Made by a program: the position numbers and the translations under genes
Part shown: positions 51,401 to 59,186 of the stretch, in pieces
Layout of the letters: each line of letters starts with the position of its first letter
Position numbering within the stretch: the first letter of the stretch is position 1
From: Thiothrix sp.
Lineage (GTDB): Bacteria; Pseudomonadota; Gammaproteobacteria; Thiotrichales; Thiotrichaceae
DNA length: 64,000 nucleotides
Assembly: GCA_008015155.1 (NCBI GenBank)
Contig: SSFA01000004.1
Coordinates: 62,001-126,000 of the forward strand
Reading direction: 5' to 3'
Notes under the pieces: generated by a model
The model's input: the letters and a program-made list of their open reading frames with translations, nothing else
What the model was told of the DNA's origin: nothing
Database searches by the model: none

Positions 51401-54400
51401 GGGGTAGCGAATAATAGTTTCAATAATGCGCATCCCAATGCGTATGACTTCGTATTCAATAATACATTAGTCACTGGCTATTGCGCGGAGAAGGCAGACT
51501 CTGATCCTTTAGATGGGGATAGTTATCAAGTTAACCCGCTTGACCGTCAAAATTTAAGCGTCTTACAGCGCTCAAAGCTTGCGCGACTCTATAGTGCTTT
51601 GCAGGATCCGGACATTATTTTTGCACTAGCACCGGTAACGACCAATGACAAGCAGCAGCGGCGTTTAGACGATTTAATGACCTATATGACTTGGTACTAC
51701 ACCTATTTCAATGAGAACTTAGCTGCAGTTATTGGCACGCATATCGATAGTAATTCGAATTTAACAGCAGATCAGCGCACAGTAATGAAAGCGCTCATGC
51801 AGAAAATCATTGATCGGGTGGCTGGTAGCAATGGACAAGCTCAGTATCCAGAACAAAACATCTTTTGGTTATGGAATCTAAGCAGCGCTAGCCGACAAGA
51901 CATTATTGTACCCGCACGGTTTGCTAGTGGTTTAACCTGTACCAGCACAGGCACGATCACAGGTAAAGTGTATAAGGATTTGAATGCGAATAATGCCTTC
52001 GATAGTGTGACAGAGCCAGGTATTCCTGCGATCAGTGTGGCCTTATACGATCAAAATACTACACCCGCCATCACTAGCGATGACAGTTTAATCACTACGG
52101 TGAGTACAGATGCGAATGGTGCGTATGGCTTCCTTAATATCGATGCTAGTAAAACTTATCGGATTCAAGTCGATACGAGTGATGCTGATCTACCTAGCGC
52201 TTATACGATTGGTACGACTAACCCACTTATTAATGTTACGGTCGCAGCCAATGCTGTGGAAACTGATAAAGACTTTGGATTTGATCCACCTGCTGTCAGT
52301 CTGGCGGGTCGAGTGTTTGAGGATATTAACTACGGCGGTGGAGCAGGTCGCGATCTAGTGCAGTCGTCTGGGGTGGGTGTTAATGGCGCGCAGGTCGAGC
52401 TTTATAATAGTACTGGAGCTTTAGTAGCCAGCACTATGACTGCCACTGATGGCAGTACAGCTGGTGTTTACAAGTTCAATGCCATTGGTGCGGGTGATTA
52501 TTATGTGCGGGTAGTGAGTGATTCAGTGAGCTCCACGCGAGCCGGGAGCAACGGTACAGAGCTGGGTGTCATGACCTATCGCACAGATAATACCACTGCC
52601 GTCACTAATGAAGTGGGTGGGCGTGTTCCCGCTATGAATGATGGCCCTGCGAATACCGGTGCACAAACTTTAAATCTAAGCACCTTCAAACTGACGGGTG
52701 ATGTACCAGTCCAAAACTTACAAAAAGTGACAGCTGATGGAGCCATCACTGGTGTGAATTTTGGCTTTAACTTTGACACGATTGTTAATACTAATGACAG
52801 CGGTCAGGGGTCTTTAAGGCAGTTTATCCTTAATGCCAATCTTTTGGGGGGCGAGGCGAGTTTAGCGCAAGTAGGTCTCAGTGCTGGTTTAGAAAATAGT
52901 ATCTTTATGATCCCTGGCAGCGGCCCACATAGCATAGCGCCGATGAGTGCTTTACCTAGTTTGACAGGTACTGCGACTGCTTTGACTGCCGCAACGCAAG
53001 CAGGCGCTTCTTGTACTGCTAGTAGCCGGAGCTTAAAAATTGGTTTGGATGGCAGCAATGCAGGTTTCAACACCAGTGGCTTGACCATTGATGCAGCTAA
53101 TGTAGTGATACGAGGCTTTGCAATTGGTAAGTTTACGGAGGCAGGTATTCAAGGTACTGCGAATGCAGATAATTTATCAGTTGTCTGTAATCATTTAGGT
53201 TTAGGCGTTGATGGGGTAACACTCGCCTCTAATGGCACGAATGGTTTATTAATAAAAGCCGGTGCTAGTGACTTACAAATAGGGGGAGCTGCTAGCGAGG
53301 ATCGTAATGTAGTATCTGGGAATAAACGTGATGGTATCCGTCTTGAAGCGGTGACTACGGCGACTATTGCAGGTAACTCTATTGGCACGGATCTAACCGG
53401 TACTCTTGCCCGTTCTAATAATCAGGAAGGCGCTAGTTATGCAGGGATTTATGCAGGGAAGCCAGCCCTATTAACCACTCCCGCTGCGGCGATTACGATC
53501 CGCAATAATCTGATCTCAGGGAATGATGTTATTGCGGGTTTGGCTCCAGTTTATAATGTGAGCTCCGGCATTTGGCTGGAGGGTGTAGCGACTGCAAGTA
53601 TCACCGGTAATTTGATTGGTACGAATGCTAGCGGTACAGCAGACTTGCGTAATACAGGTTATGGGATTTATACCAAATCTGCGACTGATATCACCATTGG
53701 TGGTACTACGGCTGCAGAGCGGAATGTGATTTCAGGCAATTTTAAGGATGCGATCAATACCCGCTTTGGTACGAATCGGATTACGATTCTGGGCAATTAT
53801 CTAGGCGTGGATATCACAGGGACTCAAGGCATTGCCAATACCGATAATGGTATTTTCTTAGCGGATACGCAAAATGCAGTGATTGGCAATAGCACTCCTG
53901 CAGGACGCAATATCATTGCAGCCAATCTTTTGAGTGGGATTCGCAACACGAATAGCCCCGGGACTTTAATTGCGGGTAACTATCTAGGTGTGGATACGTC
54001 TGGGGCTATTGCTCTAGGGAATCAGCTACATGGCATCTATGTGCAAAACTCTGCCAATGTGGTCATCGGTGGAGGGAATGCTGCGAATAGAAATGTAATT
54101 GCCGCGAGTAAAGTTATTGGGGTGTTCATCGATGGAGCCACCTCTAATACGCTGATAGAGAATAATTTTGTGGGTCTGAAAGCTGATGGCTTAACAGATG
54201 CGGGCAATCTTAATGCAGGTATTGAAACGAAAACGACTACTGGTGTAGTGATTCGTAGCAATGTAGTGGCGGCGAATAAAACCCGTGGCATACATTTAGT
54301 CACCAGCCCGAATACAAGTATTAGCAATAATCTGATTGGCTTAAACGCAGCGGGTACTTTAGATCGTGGTAATAGCTCGCACGGTATTGATATTGAGAAT

Positions 54401-57400
54401 GGTGTTAGTGGTTTAAATATTAGCAACAACACTATTTCCGGTAATGGCGGTAATGGGGTTTTCATCATTACGATGGCTGGCAACAGTAACGTTTTCAGTT
54501 CCAGCTCACTGACAGGTAATCGTATTGGTTTGGCTTTAGATGGGTTGACACCGCTGGCTAATGACGGAGCAGGCGTCTGGATTGAGGCCTCTAGCGGTTT
54601 AGTAGTAGGTGGGTATGCTAGTGCTGATGCCAATAAAATTGCTTATAACAAAGGTGATGGGATTGCCATTGTAGGCGCAGCTTCGAATCGTAATACGGCA
54701 AGACGTAATAGTATCTATGCGAATACTGGCTTAGGCATTGATCTGAATAACGATAATGTCACCACCAATGATGCCAATGATGCCGATACAGGCTATGGAA
54801 ACGACAGTCTAAATTTCCCCGTATTAGTCACAGCACGTTTAGAGGGAAGCAATCTGTTGTTGAAAGGTTGTGCGCCTGCAGGTTCAACCATTGAGTTGTA
54901 TGAGGCCGATGTGACAGCAGGTAGCGCTACAGCTGGTGCGAATAAATTTGGGCGTGCTAAGGATTATGGTGAAGGTCAGACCTTCTTGGCTAGTTTGGTA
55001 GAAGGAAGTGTGACTGATAACGATACGACCGATTGTAGTTTAGCTGTTGATGCAGATGGTAACGTCAATACTGGCATGAAGTCTTTCAGCTTCAGCTTGC
55101 CGACACCTGCTGGGGTTGTGGGTGGCGATTTATTAACAGCTACCGCTAGCGTGCAGAATGTAGGTACTTCGGAATTTTCCCCTACTGTTGGCTATTCAAC
55201 AGCTAAGGGCGAAATCAAAGGCAGTATTTTTGAAGATCTCAATTATGGGGGCGGAGCGGGGCGGCCTTTAAGTACTCAAGGCACAGTCGGCATCAATAAT
55301 GCGGTGATTGAGTTATATAATGCTAGCGGTGTCAAAGTCGAGAGTACAAGCAGTGCTTTAGTGGCAGGTACTAAAGGTGTTTATAGCTTTAGTGAGCTAG
55401 CAGATGGCAATTACTTTGTGCGTGTCGTCAATAACACCGTGCATTCCACTCGATCCGGTTCAAATGGTACTGAGTTGGGGGTACAAACTTATCGTACGGA
55501 TGGCAGTCATGCTGCCGTGAATGAAGTAGGAGGGCGTAACCCCGCATTAAGCGATGCACCTGTGAATGTCAGTAACCAAGTTCTGAATACCAGTAGCTTT
55601 AGCTTTGCAGATGGTACCGTCGCTCAAACCGTGCAGCCTATCACGATTGCCGGTGGGGAAGTGGTTGGGGTGAGCTTTGGTTTTAACTTCAGTACGGTCG
55701 TGAATACTAATGATGCTGGTCAAGGTTCCTTACGCCAGTTTGTATTGAATAATAAATTGTTGTCGACCGAGACTTTAGTGCAGGCTTTACCCACGACTTT
55801 AGCTGTGGACTATCCCGCTGGCACTGAAACCAGTATTTTCATGATTCCTCTGACACAGCTAACAGAGTCTAAAGCGTTAATTAGTTTAAGCAGTGGTAGC
55901 CTAAGTCTTGAGCGTGCTCATACTGCGATTGATGGGCGTACTCAGCTGCTTAATTTAGGCAGCGGCGAGATTGTCTTGCAGAACAGTAGCAGTAATGGGG
56001 TCGTGTTGATGCCAACAGCGAACAGTTCTACTTTACGTGATCTTACGATTACCCAGTCAGTGGGTAGCGGTATCGTGCTTGATGGGGCTTCTCATGTTCT
56101 TATCCAGCGCGTTGCTAGTCTCAATAATAGACAATACGGCATCAGTATCATCAATGTAGCGCTCAATAATCGGGTGCTAACTAATACCATCGCCAATAAT
56201 ACTTGGGCTGGGATTGCACATCTCGGTAATGGGCTTGGCAATACTTATAGCCAGAATAGTATTCATGACAATGGTGGCTTAGGCATTGATTTAGGTGTCG
56301 ATGGCGTGAGTGCCAATGATGAGTTGGATACTGACACAGGACCTAATCAGCTGCTGAACTATCCTGAAGTAGCGGCTGATTCATCGATTAGCTCCAATGG
56401 TAGTAAAGTGCTCGCCTATGACTTTGATCTCGATGTACCGAATAATCCATACGGCTATCGGGTAGAATTCTTCCGTAATACAGTAATGGATCCTTCTAAA
56501 CACGGTGAAGGGGAAATTTATTTAGGCTATGTGGATATTGACCATCCGGGAACGGGCAAGCTCAACTTCAAAGGTAGCCTCAATGCAAATCAAACAGTGC
56601 CTACGGATGCCAATATTGCAGTGACTTTGACAGAGAAAACGAGTCCTAGCACTTTGGGTAGTACCTCAGAATTTTCCGCGATACGCAATGGCAAAGTCTC
56701 TGTTTGTACGGATCTGATTAATGGCACTGGAGCTGAGATGACTATCAATGAAAATGCCCCAGTTATTACCTATCTAGAGTCCACCGATGAACAGGGCAAT
56801 CCCATTACTTATGTGATTAGTGGCGGGGCTGATGGTAGTCAATTCATCGTTCAAGACCCAGAGCCTGGCGCTAGTCTAGATTGCCAACTGTTGGTGTTTC
56901 GGCAGCCCAATATCATAGGTGCACGTTCTGCTACAGTGACTAAAGCGGCTGCTGTCATGAGGCCGGGTGATTATGAAGCACCCAGTGATAGCGGTGGCGA
57001 TAATAATTATGAAGTGGATATTCAAGCCAGCGTCAATGGTAAGGATTATTTGCGCCCAGTTTCGGTGGGGGTACAGGATGTCAATGAGCCACCTAGCATT
57101 ATCAGTGAAAGCCAAACCGCATTTTTAGAAGCTAGCACGGGTGTAGCGCTAAACATAGAATCTTATGATCAAGACTCAGGTGATGAAGAAGGCAAGGGTA
57201 TTAGCTATGCATTTGCAGGTGGTGCTGATCGAAATCGCTTTAAACTGGATGCAAAAACGGGCGAGCTAAGCTTTATCAGCCCGCCTGATTTTGAAGCGCC
57301 GCTAGATAGTAATATTGACAATGTGTACGAGCTAGATGTGCGCGTTATGGATGCGCAGGGCCTAAGTAGTGTGAGTAGCCTCAGCATTGTTGTCACGGAT

Positions 57401-58186
57401 GATCAGCAAAATGATGGGATTAGTCTGCAGACTCGCGCTTTACTCCAAGGCCCTTATCGGGCAGATACAGGCTTAATGCAAGACAATTTAAGAGAGCTTG
57501 GTTTATTGCCGATGACACAACCCTATAACAAGAGTCCATTTAATTATGCGGGGAGTGAGCAGTTAAATTTAGATTTGGCCATGGTAACAGGTAAGGATGC
57601 TGTAGTGGACTGGGTGCTTGTTGAAATACGCGCGCCTAATGCGAGTACCATTCTTGCTAGCAAAGCCGCCTTAATTCAACGCGATGGCGATATAGTCGAT
57701 CCCGTCACGGGTTCTCGCTCCTTGAACTTTAAATTAGAAGCTGGCGATTATTTGGTGAGCTTGCGCCATCGCAATCATCTAGGGGTACGCACCTCTCAGG
57801 TTTTGGCTTTAAGCTCAAGTAGAGGAATGGTTGATTTCAGTCAGACTGCTACCCCAGTTTTTGGAAAGGCAGCGCGCTTAGAATCTAACAACTTGGCGCT
57901 GTTGTGGGCAGGCGATGTTAACCATGATGAACGCTTGATTGCTGCAGGGATTAATAGTGATAGTGCAGAGATTTTTAATGAAATTCTTAAAGCACCAAGC
58001 AATATTAACTTAAATAGTAGTTATCGTCTAAGCGCTTATTTCGATACTGATTTGAATATGGATGGCGACACGCTATTCATGGGGCCGAGTAATGACACAA
58101 ATGTATTACTCGCTAATGTACTTTTATTTCCAACTAATACCAACAAAAACAGTAATTATATTGTAGTAGGTGGATTAGCTAAATAA
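42440..58186 (+). CDS. Giant multidomain secreted protein (GEVED, SdrD-B-like, LamG-like, beta-helix, cadherin-like, C-module)
   Basis: A single uninterrupted frame encodes 5248 residues. Order seen: signal peptide (to about 32); asparagine-rich beta-helix region (about 40-330); GEVED domains ending in GEVED or GEVEDY at about 510-676, 1057-1225, 1822-1980, 2283-2446 and 2684-2843. Two related beta-sandwich modules lie at 689-935 and 1235-1475. SdrD-B-like domains start near 935, 1475, 2845, 3168, 3285 and 4255. LamG-like domains are at about 1596-1815 and 2455-2680. Two VNTNDxGQGSLRQF segments lead into a long parallel beta-helix (about 3450-4107) and a shorter one (4420-4640). A cadherin-like domain (about 4877-4990) precedes the C-module (4994-5248). 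It is probably exported and surface or matrix associated; adhesion is inferred. There is no autotransporter barrel. Confidence 0.88.
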   Translation: MICSSAPANRVLVRLLCGLILWLLSEQLFALGCTGSYTYTNTGGSTDYNLNAGQSLKIASGTYTGTINNFPSSSSICVEVSATFSPSNINNSAGSITNYGTIKFPTFSFNNGTVLDNYGLWNFNNGLNFNGAVTLRNRADSTMTMAESFMLANGSSLTNDGFIIAKQDFNTQAGTTLRNNYRLEVEGNFNPAGIFDNYGRVYAKKFINANSGSLLTNYCTLVSYNGFNNNTSGFVNAGTLLITSATGAPGGPWQNNAAFYNAIGAKVAGGDFTNNSAFSGSGALIFSGTTRNQGLFTGDSLNPINFYDETQTGSFLFDYYNTLATNTIRSAFARPSLFDAPNTCTSAYKTLATVKICPADGAIQNQTGNASAATGSSASSVENASQAVGTVQTLNTTATASNSAKINAAGVLLLDLGKTVPADAPIVVSLAPADSMARVKIEVSLDGVVFSSKGSFGNTGSLGTAPLNTLSRLVINANSGGTQYLRISYEAGSTWVDGVEYSQACTDSYDYGDAPSNFGVAAHKIVSTNLYLGSTAPDYESVSAYSIRANGDGADEDGPPPQVAGSSIPKFAVLQMTDMSYSTAIRTTNQTGHAAKLVGWIDFDKSGSFDADEMASVEVPTGSNATETLLTWNTIPSDIKLGTTYVRLRFTSNATAAVQPTGVAPDGEVEDFILPIQMDIPPNSPKLSVTSGASPLSCQTVVFEDDFNDLTPSETTFWAPNRANPVAIRSWNTSGGGVDTYARFMDWGLGYGTSIYFGNGYVRNISPSLVTGFSFDSQGKLLSTIDAIALRDTIDDLDPTASTATVRNSNWGVHPVVLSRSFATTVGKTYRLYFSALRETGDYLPGIMRVDAPGGSIHFKAPGGTEGILNYAIDFTATSTNSSISFVNYGHFGPNSSDYCNVVNSAWCTVGGLDNNGKSGNELSIDNVKLVEAACVPGAIGGYVYQDANLNNNYEIGSESTIPNISVRLYDEKGTPADPSDDRLVDTFSTAADGHYLFSYLDTSASYRVEVDTSDTDLPNDLSLGTANPLTGLVPLAGNIKTANFGFDPALSTATKDYGDAPASYGHASHVIVSGLKLGVNAPDAEPSSQSSFNAFGDGYDEDGPPLATNPSGPYDAARFPVLALGDTSYTLPYKVTNSTSRAGMLYAWIDFDKNGNFEPDEATSVAVPTNLVNGSLNLTWASLPSDIKVGTTFIRVRLTTDNLISINTPTGSADNGEVEDYPIAIYTPIAPDSTSLSIVNNASPLACQQTIFTDNFNDLTASMLWGPNRTGSEAIRNWTRAGGGPDTYADIRELLATQQKSVYFGSGYLRGIEPKFSNGFSFDNHGHLTSAIQAVALRDIPDDLNTSPWVSQWGPEPLSLSRSFATQVGKTYRLYFKAIPEAGTHTSGVMRVDAPGGSIHFKAPGGAESVQSYAIEFTATASTSTISFVNYGHVGTDWCDPQVSAWCSINGVLTTNPTNELAIDDVVLAEAACSTGSISGRVYLDTNSNNLADTTEAGIAAIKVSLYDQNGTPTEEADDRLVTTTETDASGAYTLALVNTARTYRLEVDSTDPDLPTGAVIGTTNPLLNVTVAANTTTENQNFGFDLNNTPPALGVVGEYRFDDCGSGSWNLDASGKNNTAQGSAQVLADDFKNYACTAVTNNNWDVEVPHIADYALASGAVSLLVYDHKNVWNDAARLIDKGWSEKFTVSVKKTTDNLHGGVSVKLNGHAIDTGETYYSTLNNGSLNDTQWMHVLVSFGPQGLKLYINGVLKGTNAYTGGLQNVQGNFRLPGFEGYFDEFYIFKQQPSDAQVQQVYSNLLANKNWDGSDRLCACGGVVGDYGDAPLSYGSPVHTVVSGLFLGNSAPDTESATQSSSLADGDDNASNDDEDGVTIYPMWQGVDSQVSVKVTGAGYLQGWIDWNADGDFTDLGEQVVTNLSDGAALDLNPNTGTIDFLVTPPSNAVATRTYARFRWSSVQNLTPSSSATDGEVEDYALDVAMLPGQACDNSVWYGSAETGDTPSNLRKLSFSAGSYSLSPPLIPLGTPTKPLRYSNLAYREQDGYLYGTVIASANSGSTTGAIVRIGSNGARAAMPWPVASNGLPVPPNNRNYAAAAFSNSGYFYMSSPDAKVYKIDVTTNPPTVLDFIDTAGLPASSTGGLVPTGPQDFVISADEKWLYGIYGRVSSDPKPGAQLIRMALDASTGYAKGTVQLIGEPLARPASIPSSQTGTLGAVYGDLSGNLYGARNGDGHLFRIDISGIETATPTASYTDLSTPSGVVPYNNNDGASCANQLFPLAQASDYSDAPVSYGSAKHVIVSGLSLGSADPDSEANALSTANADGDDSTGSDDENGVTLPSLVRGQTASMTLTLSEPSAGTSYLQAWIDWNADGDFLDSGEQIAQNLTDNSSLDTNAASGVVSFNVAVPATASTEPSYARFRWSSTLGLGATGAAKDGEVEDYKLTVVSTTNSLGLIGEFRFDDCGSGGANLDSSSKQNHAVGTPTIITDDNKHYACTSARNDNWNMEVPSIPEYALTSGAISIWFYDYNSIWGDARLVERGWSDNNRFRLSLKPSTEYRKGTVVAELIVDGSSYKIDTGETYYTTQAQGANNDSQWVNAVVSFGAQGMKLYINGVLKGSHTYTGGIQKALGNFRLPGFEGYFDEFYIINQQPSDAQVLDLYKNISNNKNWDDSPRSCACGTVTGDYGDAPLSYGSPVHALVAGMYLGNSLADSEIATQANTAANGDDTTGADDEDGITIPTLRAGQIATLTATVAGTGGYLQAWFDWNKDGDFADSNEQVLTNLQDNSSSDSISGAGTIGFTINVPASAMVGSTYARFRWSSTANLDAIAAATNGEVEDYVVTISAPETKITGEVWFDANHDGIQNDGPNAGIEAAQLELYHPATNTVLAKTLSDANGSYQFNTSSGLNPSTAYQVRIVNFEATVPQTDWSLTSIHTGSDSTVDSDASLTSGYWIINLTSPSAGLTSNHHDFGFVLTSSQGCLTQGLLGVANNSFNNAHPNAYDFVFNNTLVTGYCAEKADSDPLDGDSYQVNPLDRQNLSVLQRSKLARLYSALQDPDIIFALAPVTTNDKQQRRLDDLMTYMTWYYTYFNENLAAVIGTHIDSNSNLTADQRTVMKALMQKIIDRVAGSNGQAQYPEQNIFWLWNLSSASRQDIIVPARFASGLTCTSTGTITGKVYKDLNANNAFDSVTEPGIPAISVALYDQNTTPAITSDDSLITTVSTDANGAYGFLNIDASKTYRIQVDTSDADLPSAYTIGTTNPLINVTVAANAVETDKDFGFDPPAVSLAGRVFEDINYGGGAGRDLVQSSGVGVNGAQVELYNSTGALVASTMTATDGSTAGVYKFNAIGAGDYYVRVVSDSVSSTRAGSNGTELGVMTYRTDNTTAVTNEVGGRVPAMNDGPANTGAQTLNLSTFKLTGDVPVQNLQKVTADGAITGVNFGFNFDTIVNTNDSGQGSLRQFILNANLLGGEASLAQVGLSAGLENSIFMIPGSGPHSIAPMSALPSLTGTATALTAATQAGASCTASSRSLKIGLDGSNAGFNTSGLTIDAANVVIRGFAIGKFTEAGIQGTANADNLSVVCNHLGLGVDGVTLASNGTNGLLIKAGASDLQIGGAASEDRNVVSGNKRDGIRLEAVTTATIAGNSIGTDLTGTLARSNNQEGASYAGIYAGKPALLTTPAAAITIRNNLISGNDVIAGLAPVYNVSSGIWLEGVATASITGNLIGTNASGTADLRNTGYGIYTKSATDITIGGTTAAERNVISGNFKDAINTRFGTNRITILGNYLGVDITGTQGIANTDNGIFLADTQNAVIGNSTPAGRNIIAANLLSGIRNTNSPGTLIAGNYLGVDTSGAIALGNQLHGIYVQNSANVVIGGGNAANRNVIAASKVIGVFIDGATSNTLIENNFVGLKADGLTDAGNLNAGIETKTTTGVVIRSNVVAANKTRGIHLVTSPNTSISNNLIGLNAAGTLDRGNSSHGIDIENGVSGLNISNNTISGNGGNGVFIITMAGNSNVFSSSSLTGNRIGLALDGLTPLANDGAGVWIEASSGLVVGGYASADANKIAYNKGDGIAIVGAASNRNTARRNSIYANTGLGIDLNNDNVTTNDANDADTGYGNDSLNFPVLVTARLEGSNLLLKGCAPAGSTIELYEADVTAGSATAGANKFGRAKDYGEGQTFLASLVEGSVTDNDTTDCSLAVDADGNVNTGMKSFSFSLPTPAGVVGGDLLTATASVQNVGTSEFSPTVGYSTAKGEIKGSIFEDLNYGGGAGRPLSTQGTVGINNAVIELYNASGVKVESTSSALVAGTKGVYSFSELADGNYFVRVVNNTVHSTRSGSNGTELGVQTYRTDGSHAAVNEVGGRNPALSDAPVNVSNQVLNTSSFSFADGTVAQTVQPITIAGGEVVGVSFGFNFSTVVNTNDAGQGSLRQFVLNNKLLSTETLVQALPTTLAVDYPAGTETSIFMIPLTQLTESKALISLSSGSLSLERAHTAIDGRTQLLNLGSGEIVLQNSSSNGVVLMPTANSSTLRDLTITQSVGSGIVLDGASHVLIQRVASLNNRQYGISIINVALNNRVLTNTIANNTWAGIAHLGNGLGNTYSQNSIHDNGGLGIDLGVDGVSANDELDTDTGPNQLLNYPEVAADSSISSNGSKVLAYDFDLDVPNNPYGYRVEFFRNTVMDPSKHGEGEIYLGYVDIDHPGTGKLNFKGSLNANQTVPTDANIAVTLTEKTSPSTLGSTSEFSAIRNGKVSVCTDLINGTGAEMTINENAPVITYLESTDEQGNPITYVISGGADGSQFIVQDPEPGASLDCQLLVFRQPNIIGARSATVTKAAAVMRPGDYEAPSDSGGDNNYEVDIQASVNGKDYLRPVSVGVQDVNEPPSIISESQTAFLEASTGVALNIESYDQDSGDEEGKGISYAFAGGADRNRFKLDAKTGELSFISPPDFEAPLDSNIDNVYELDVRVMDAQGLSSVSSLSIVVTDDQQNDGISLQTRALLQGPYRADTGLMQDNLRELGLLPMTQPYNKSPFNYAGSEQLNLDLAMVTGKDAVVDWVLVEIRAPNASTILASKAALIQRDGDIVDPVTGSRSLNFKLEAGDYLVSLRHRNHLGVRTSQVLALSSSRGMVDFSQTATPVFGKAARLESNNLALLWAGDVNHDERLIAAGINSDSAEIFNEILKAPSNINLNSSYRLSAYFDTDLNMDGDTLFMGPSNDTNVLLANVLLFPTNTNKNSNYIVVGGLAK

Positions 58187-58204
58187 ACCACAGGCTGGCT
58201 AAAT

Positions 58205-58232
58205 GAGGTAAGGTTAGGGTTAGTCTTACCTC
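58205..58232 (+). terminator. Hairpin after the giant gene
   Basis: GAGGTAAG (58205-58212) pairs perfectly with CTTACCTC (58225-58232). The trailing sequence is not T-rich, so it may be a processing or partial termination signal. Confidence 0.4.
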
Positions 58233-58320
58233 AGGCCGTCTGTCTGTAAAATAAGCATCTCACTGTAACTTATCGTTACAATTGGATTCTAAAAAGAATA
58301 ATTTTCAGGAGCCTCCCTTC

Positions 58321-58905
58321 ATGCATATTCACAGCAAGCCTTCTCTTCTTCGTTTATTTATGTTGCTTAGTTTAGGCTTGGGTGCTAATTCAGCTTTTGC
58401 TGAACCAGTACTCGAATACAAAATTGCTTTAGCCGATGATGGTAAAAGCTATGAGGTTTGGATGAAGCCTTCCGTTACGCCTAAACCTGATATCAGTCTC
58501 AGTGGACAATTAACTTTAAAGGTTCCACATAAAGCACAATTTAAACCTACGAAAATAGTGTCGGGTATTGAAGGGGTTGATTGGATCGAAGCTTCACGAG
58601 TAGATGCACCTAAAGAAGATCCTAAGCACGATTATATTTCTTTCTCTTACATTGGAGCTCAAGGGAATAGTGCGCAGAATTACGATTGGACTGCTAAACA
58701 AGAATTGCTCGTCTTTTCTTTTGCGAATGAAAAGGGCTGTGTAGATGGTGTAAAGCTCATGGCCAATGATGATCCATATAATATACCCAATAACTCTCAG
58801 CGCACGAATCCCGGTAATCAATTTACTAATTTAGGTTGGGGTGCTGTAGGAGAAAATAATTTTAAAGGTATTTATGGTGATGAGCCTAAGTGCCTGAAAA
58901 AATAA
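58321..58905 (+). CDS. Secreted protein made of the shared N-module
   Basis: Protein of 194 residues: signal peptide (to NSAFA), then one domain that is also found at the N-termini of the proteins at 59187 and 62565. Shared blocks are YEVWMKPSVTP, the RVDAP and YISFSY pair, LLVFSFANEKGC, then ANDDPYN, RTNPGNQFTN and a closing FKGIYG. Two cysteines (in EKGC and PKC) are conserved with the longer relatives. ATG 58321 has AGGAG nine bases upstream and beats the in-frame TTG at 58282. It has no repeats and no C-module. Function unknown. Confidence 0.72.
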   Translation: MHIHSKPSLLRLFMLLSLGLGANSAFAEPVLEYKIALADDGKSYEVWMKPSVTPKPDISLSGQLTLKVPHKAQFKPTKIVSGIEGVDWIEASRVDAPKEDPKHDYISFSYIGAQGNSAQNYDWTAKQELLVFSFANEKGCVDGVKLMANDDPYNIPNNSQRTNPGNQFTNLGWGAVGENNFKGIYGDEPKCLKK

Positions 58906-58939
58906 ATATTTATTTTTAAAAGATTTTAAGAGTAGATGG

Positions 58940-58970
58940 CTCTAGGGCAAGTTAATAGCTTGCTCTAGAG
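58940..58970 (+). terminator. Hairpin after the N-module gene
   Basis: CTCTAGGGCAAG pairs with CTTGCTCTAGAG (12-bp stem with one mismatch and a 7-base loop). A related stem occurs at 59129, just before the next gene. Confidence 0.4.
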
Positions 58971-59128
58971 GATTCCTGCCTGAAAATAAGCAAGTGGCCG
59001 GTATGCAGGGTTAAATTATTCTTAGATGCTCATAGCTTCGATTTCATTGTTTTAGGGGTTTTTAAGCTGGTTCGCCCAAGTGTTTATGTATTTCTTATAA
59101 ATACTTTAAAGTAATCACAAGTTGTTCA

Positions 59129-59150
59129 GGGCAAGCACGCGCTTGCTCTA
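59129..59150 (+). repeat. Second copy of the GGGCAAG/CTTGCTC hairpin
   Basis: GGGCAAGC and GCTTGCTC form a stem with a four-base loop. The arms repeat those of the hairpin at 58940, including the TCTAG that follows. It lies about 40 bases upstream of the next start codon and might act in the leader, or both may be copies of a small intergenic repeat. Confidence 0.35.
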
Positions 59151-59186
59151 GGGCCTTTGCGTCAATATAAAAAAGAGATAAAGCAA

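Noticed and set aside
54037..54633. Minus-strand frame of 198 codons inside the giant gene
   Set aside because: It is opposite the beta-helix repeats and arises from their repeated codon pattern.
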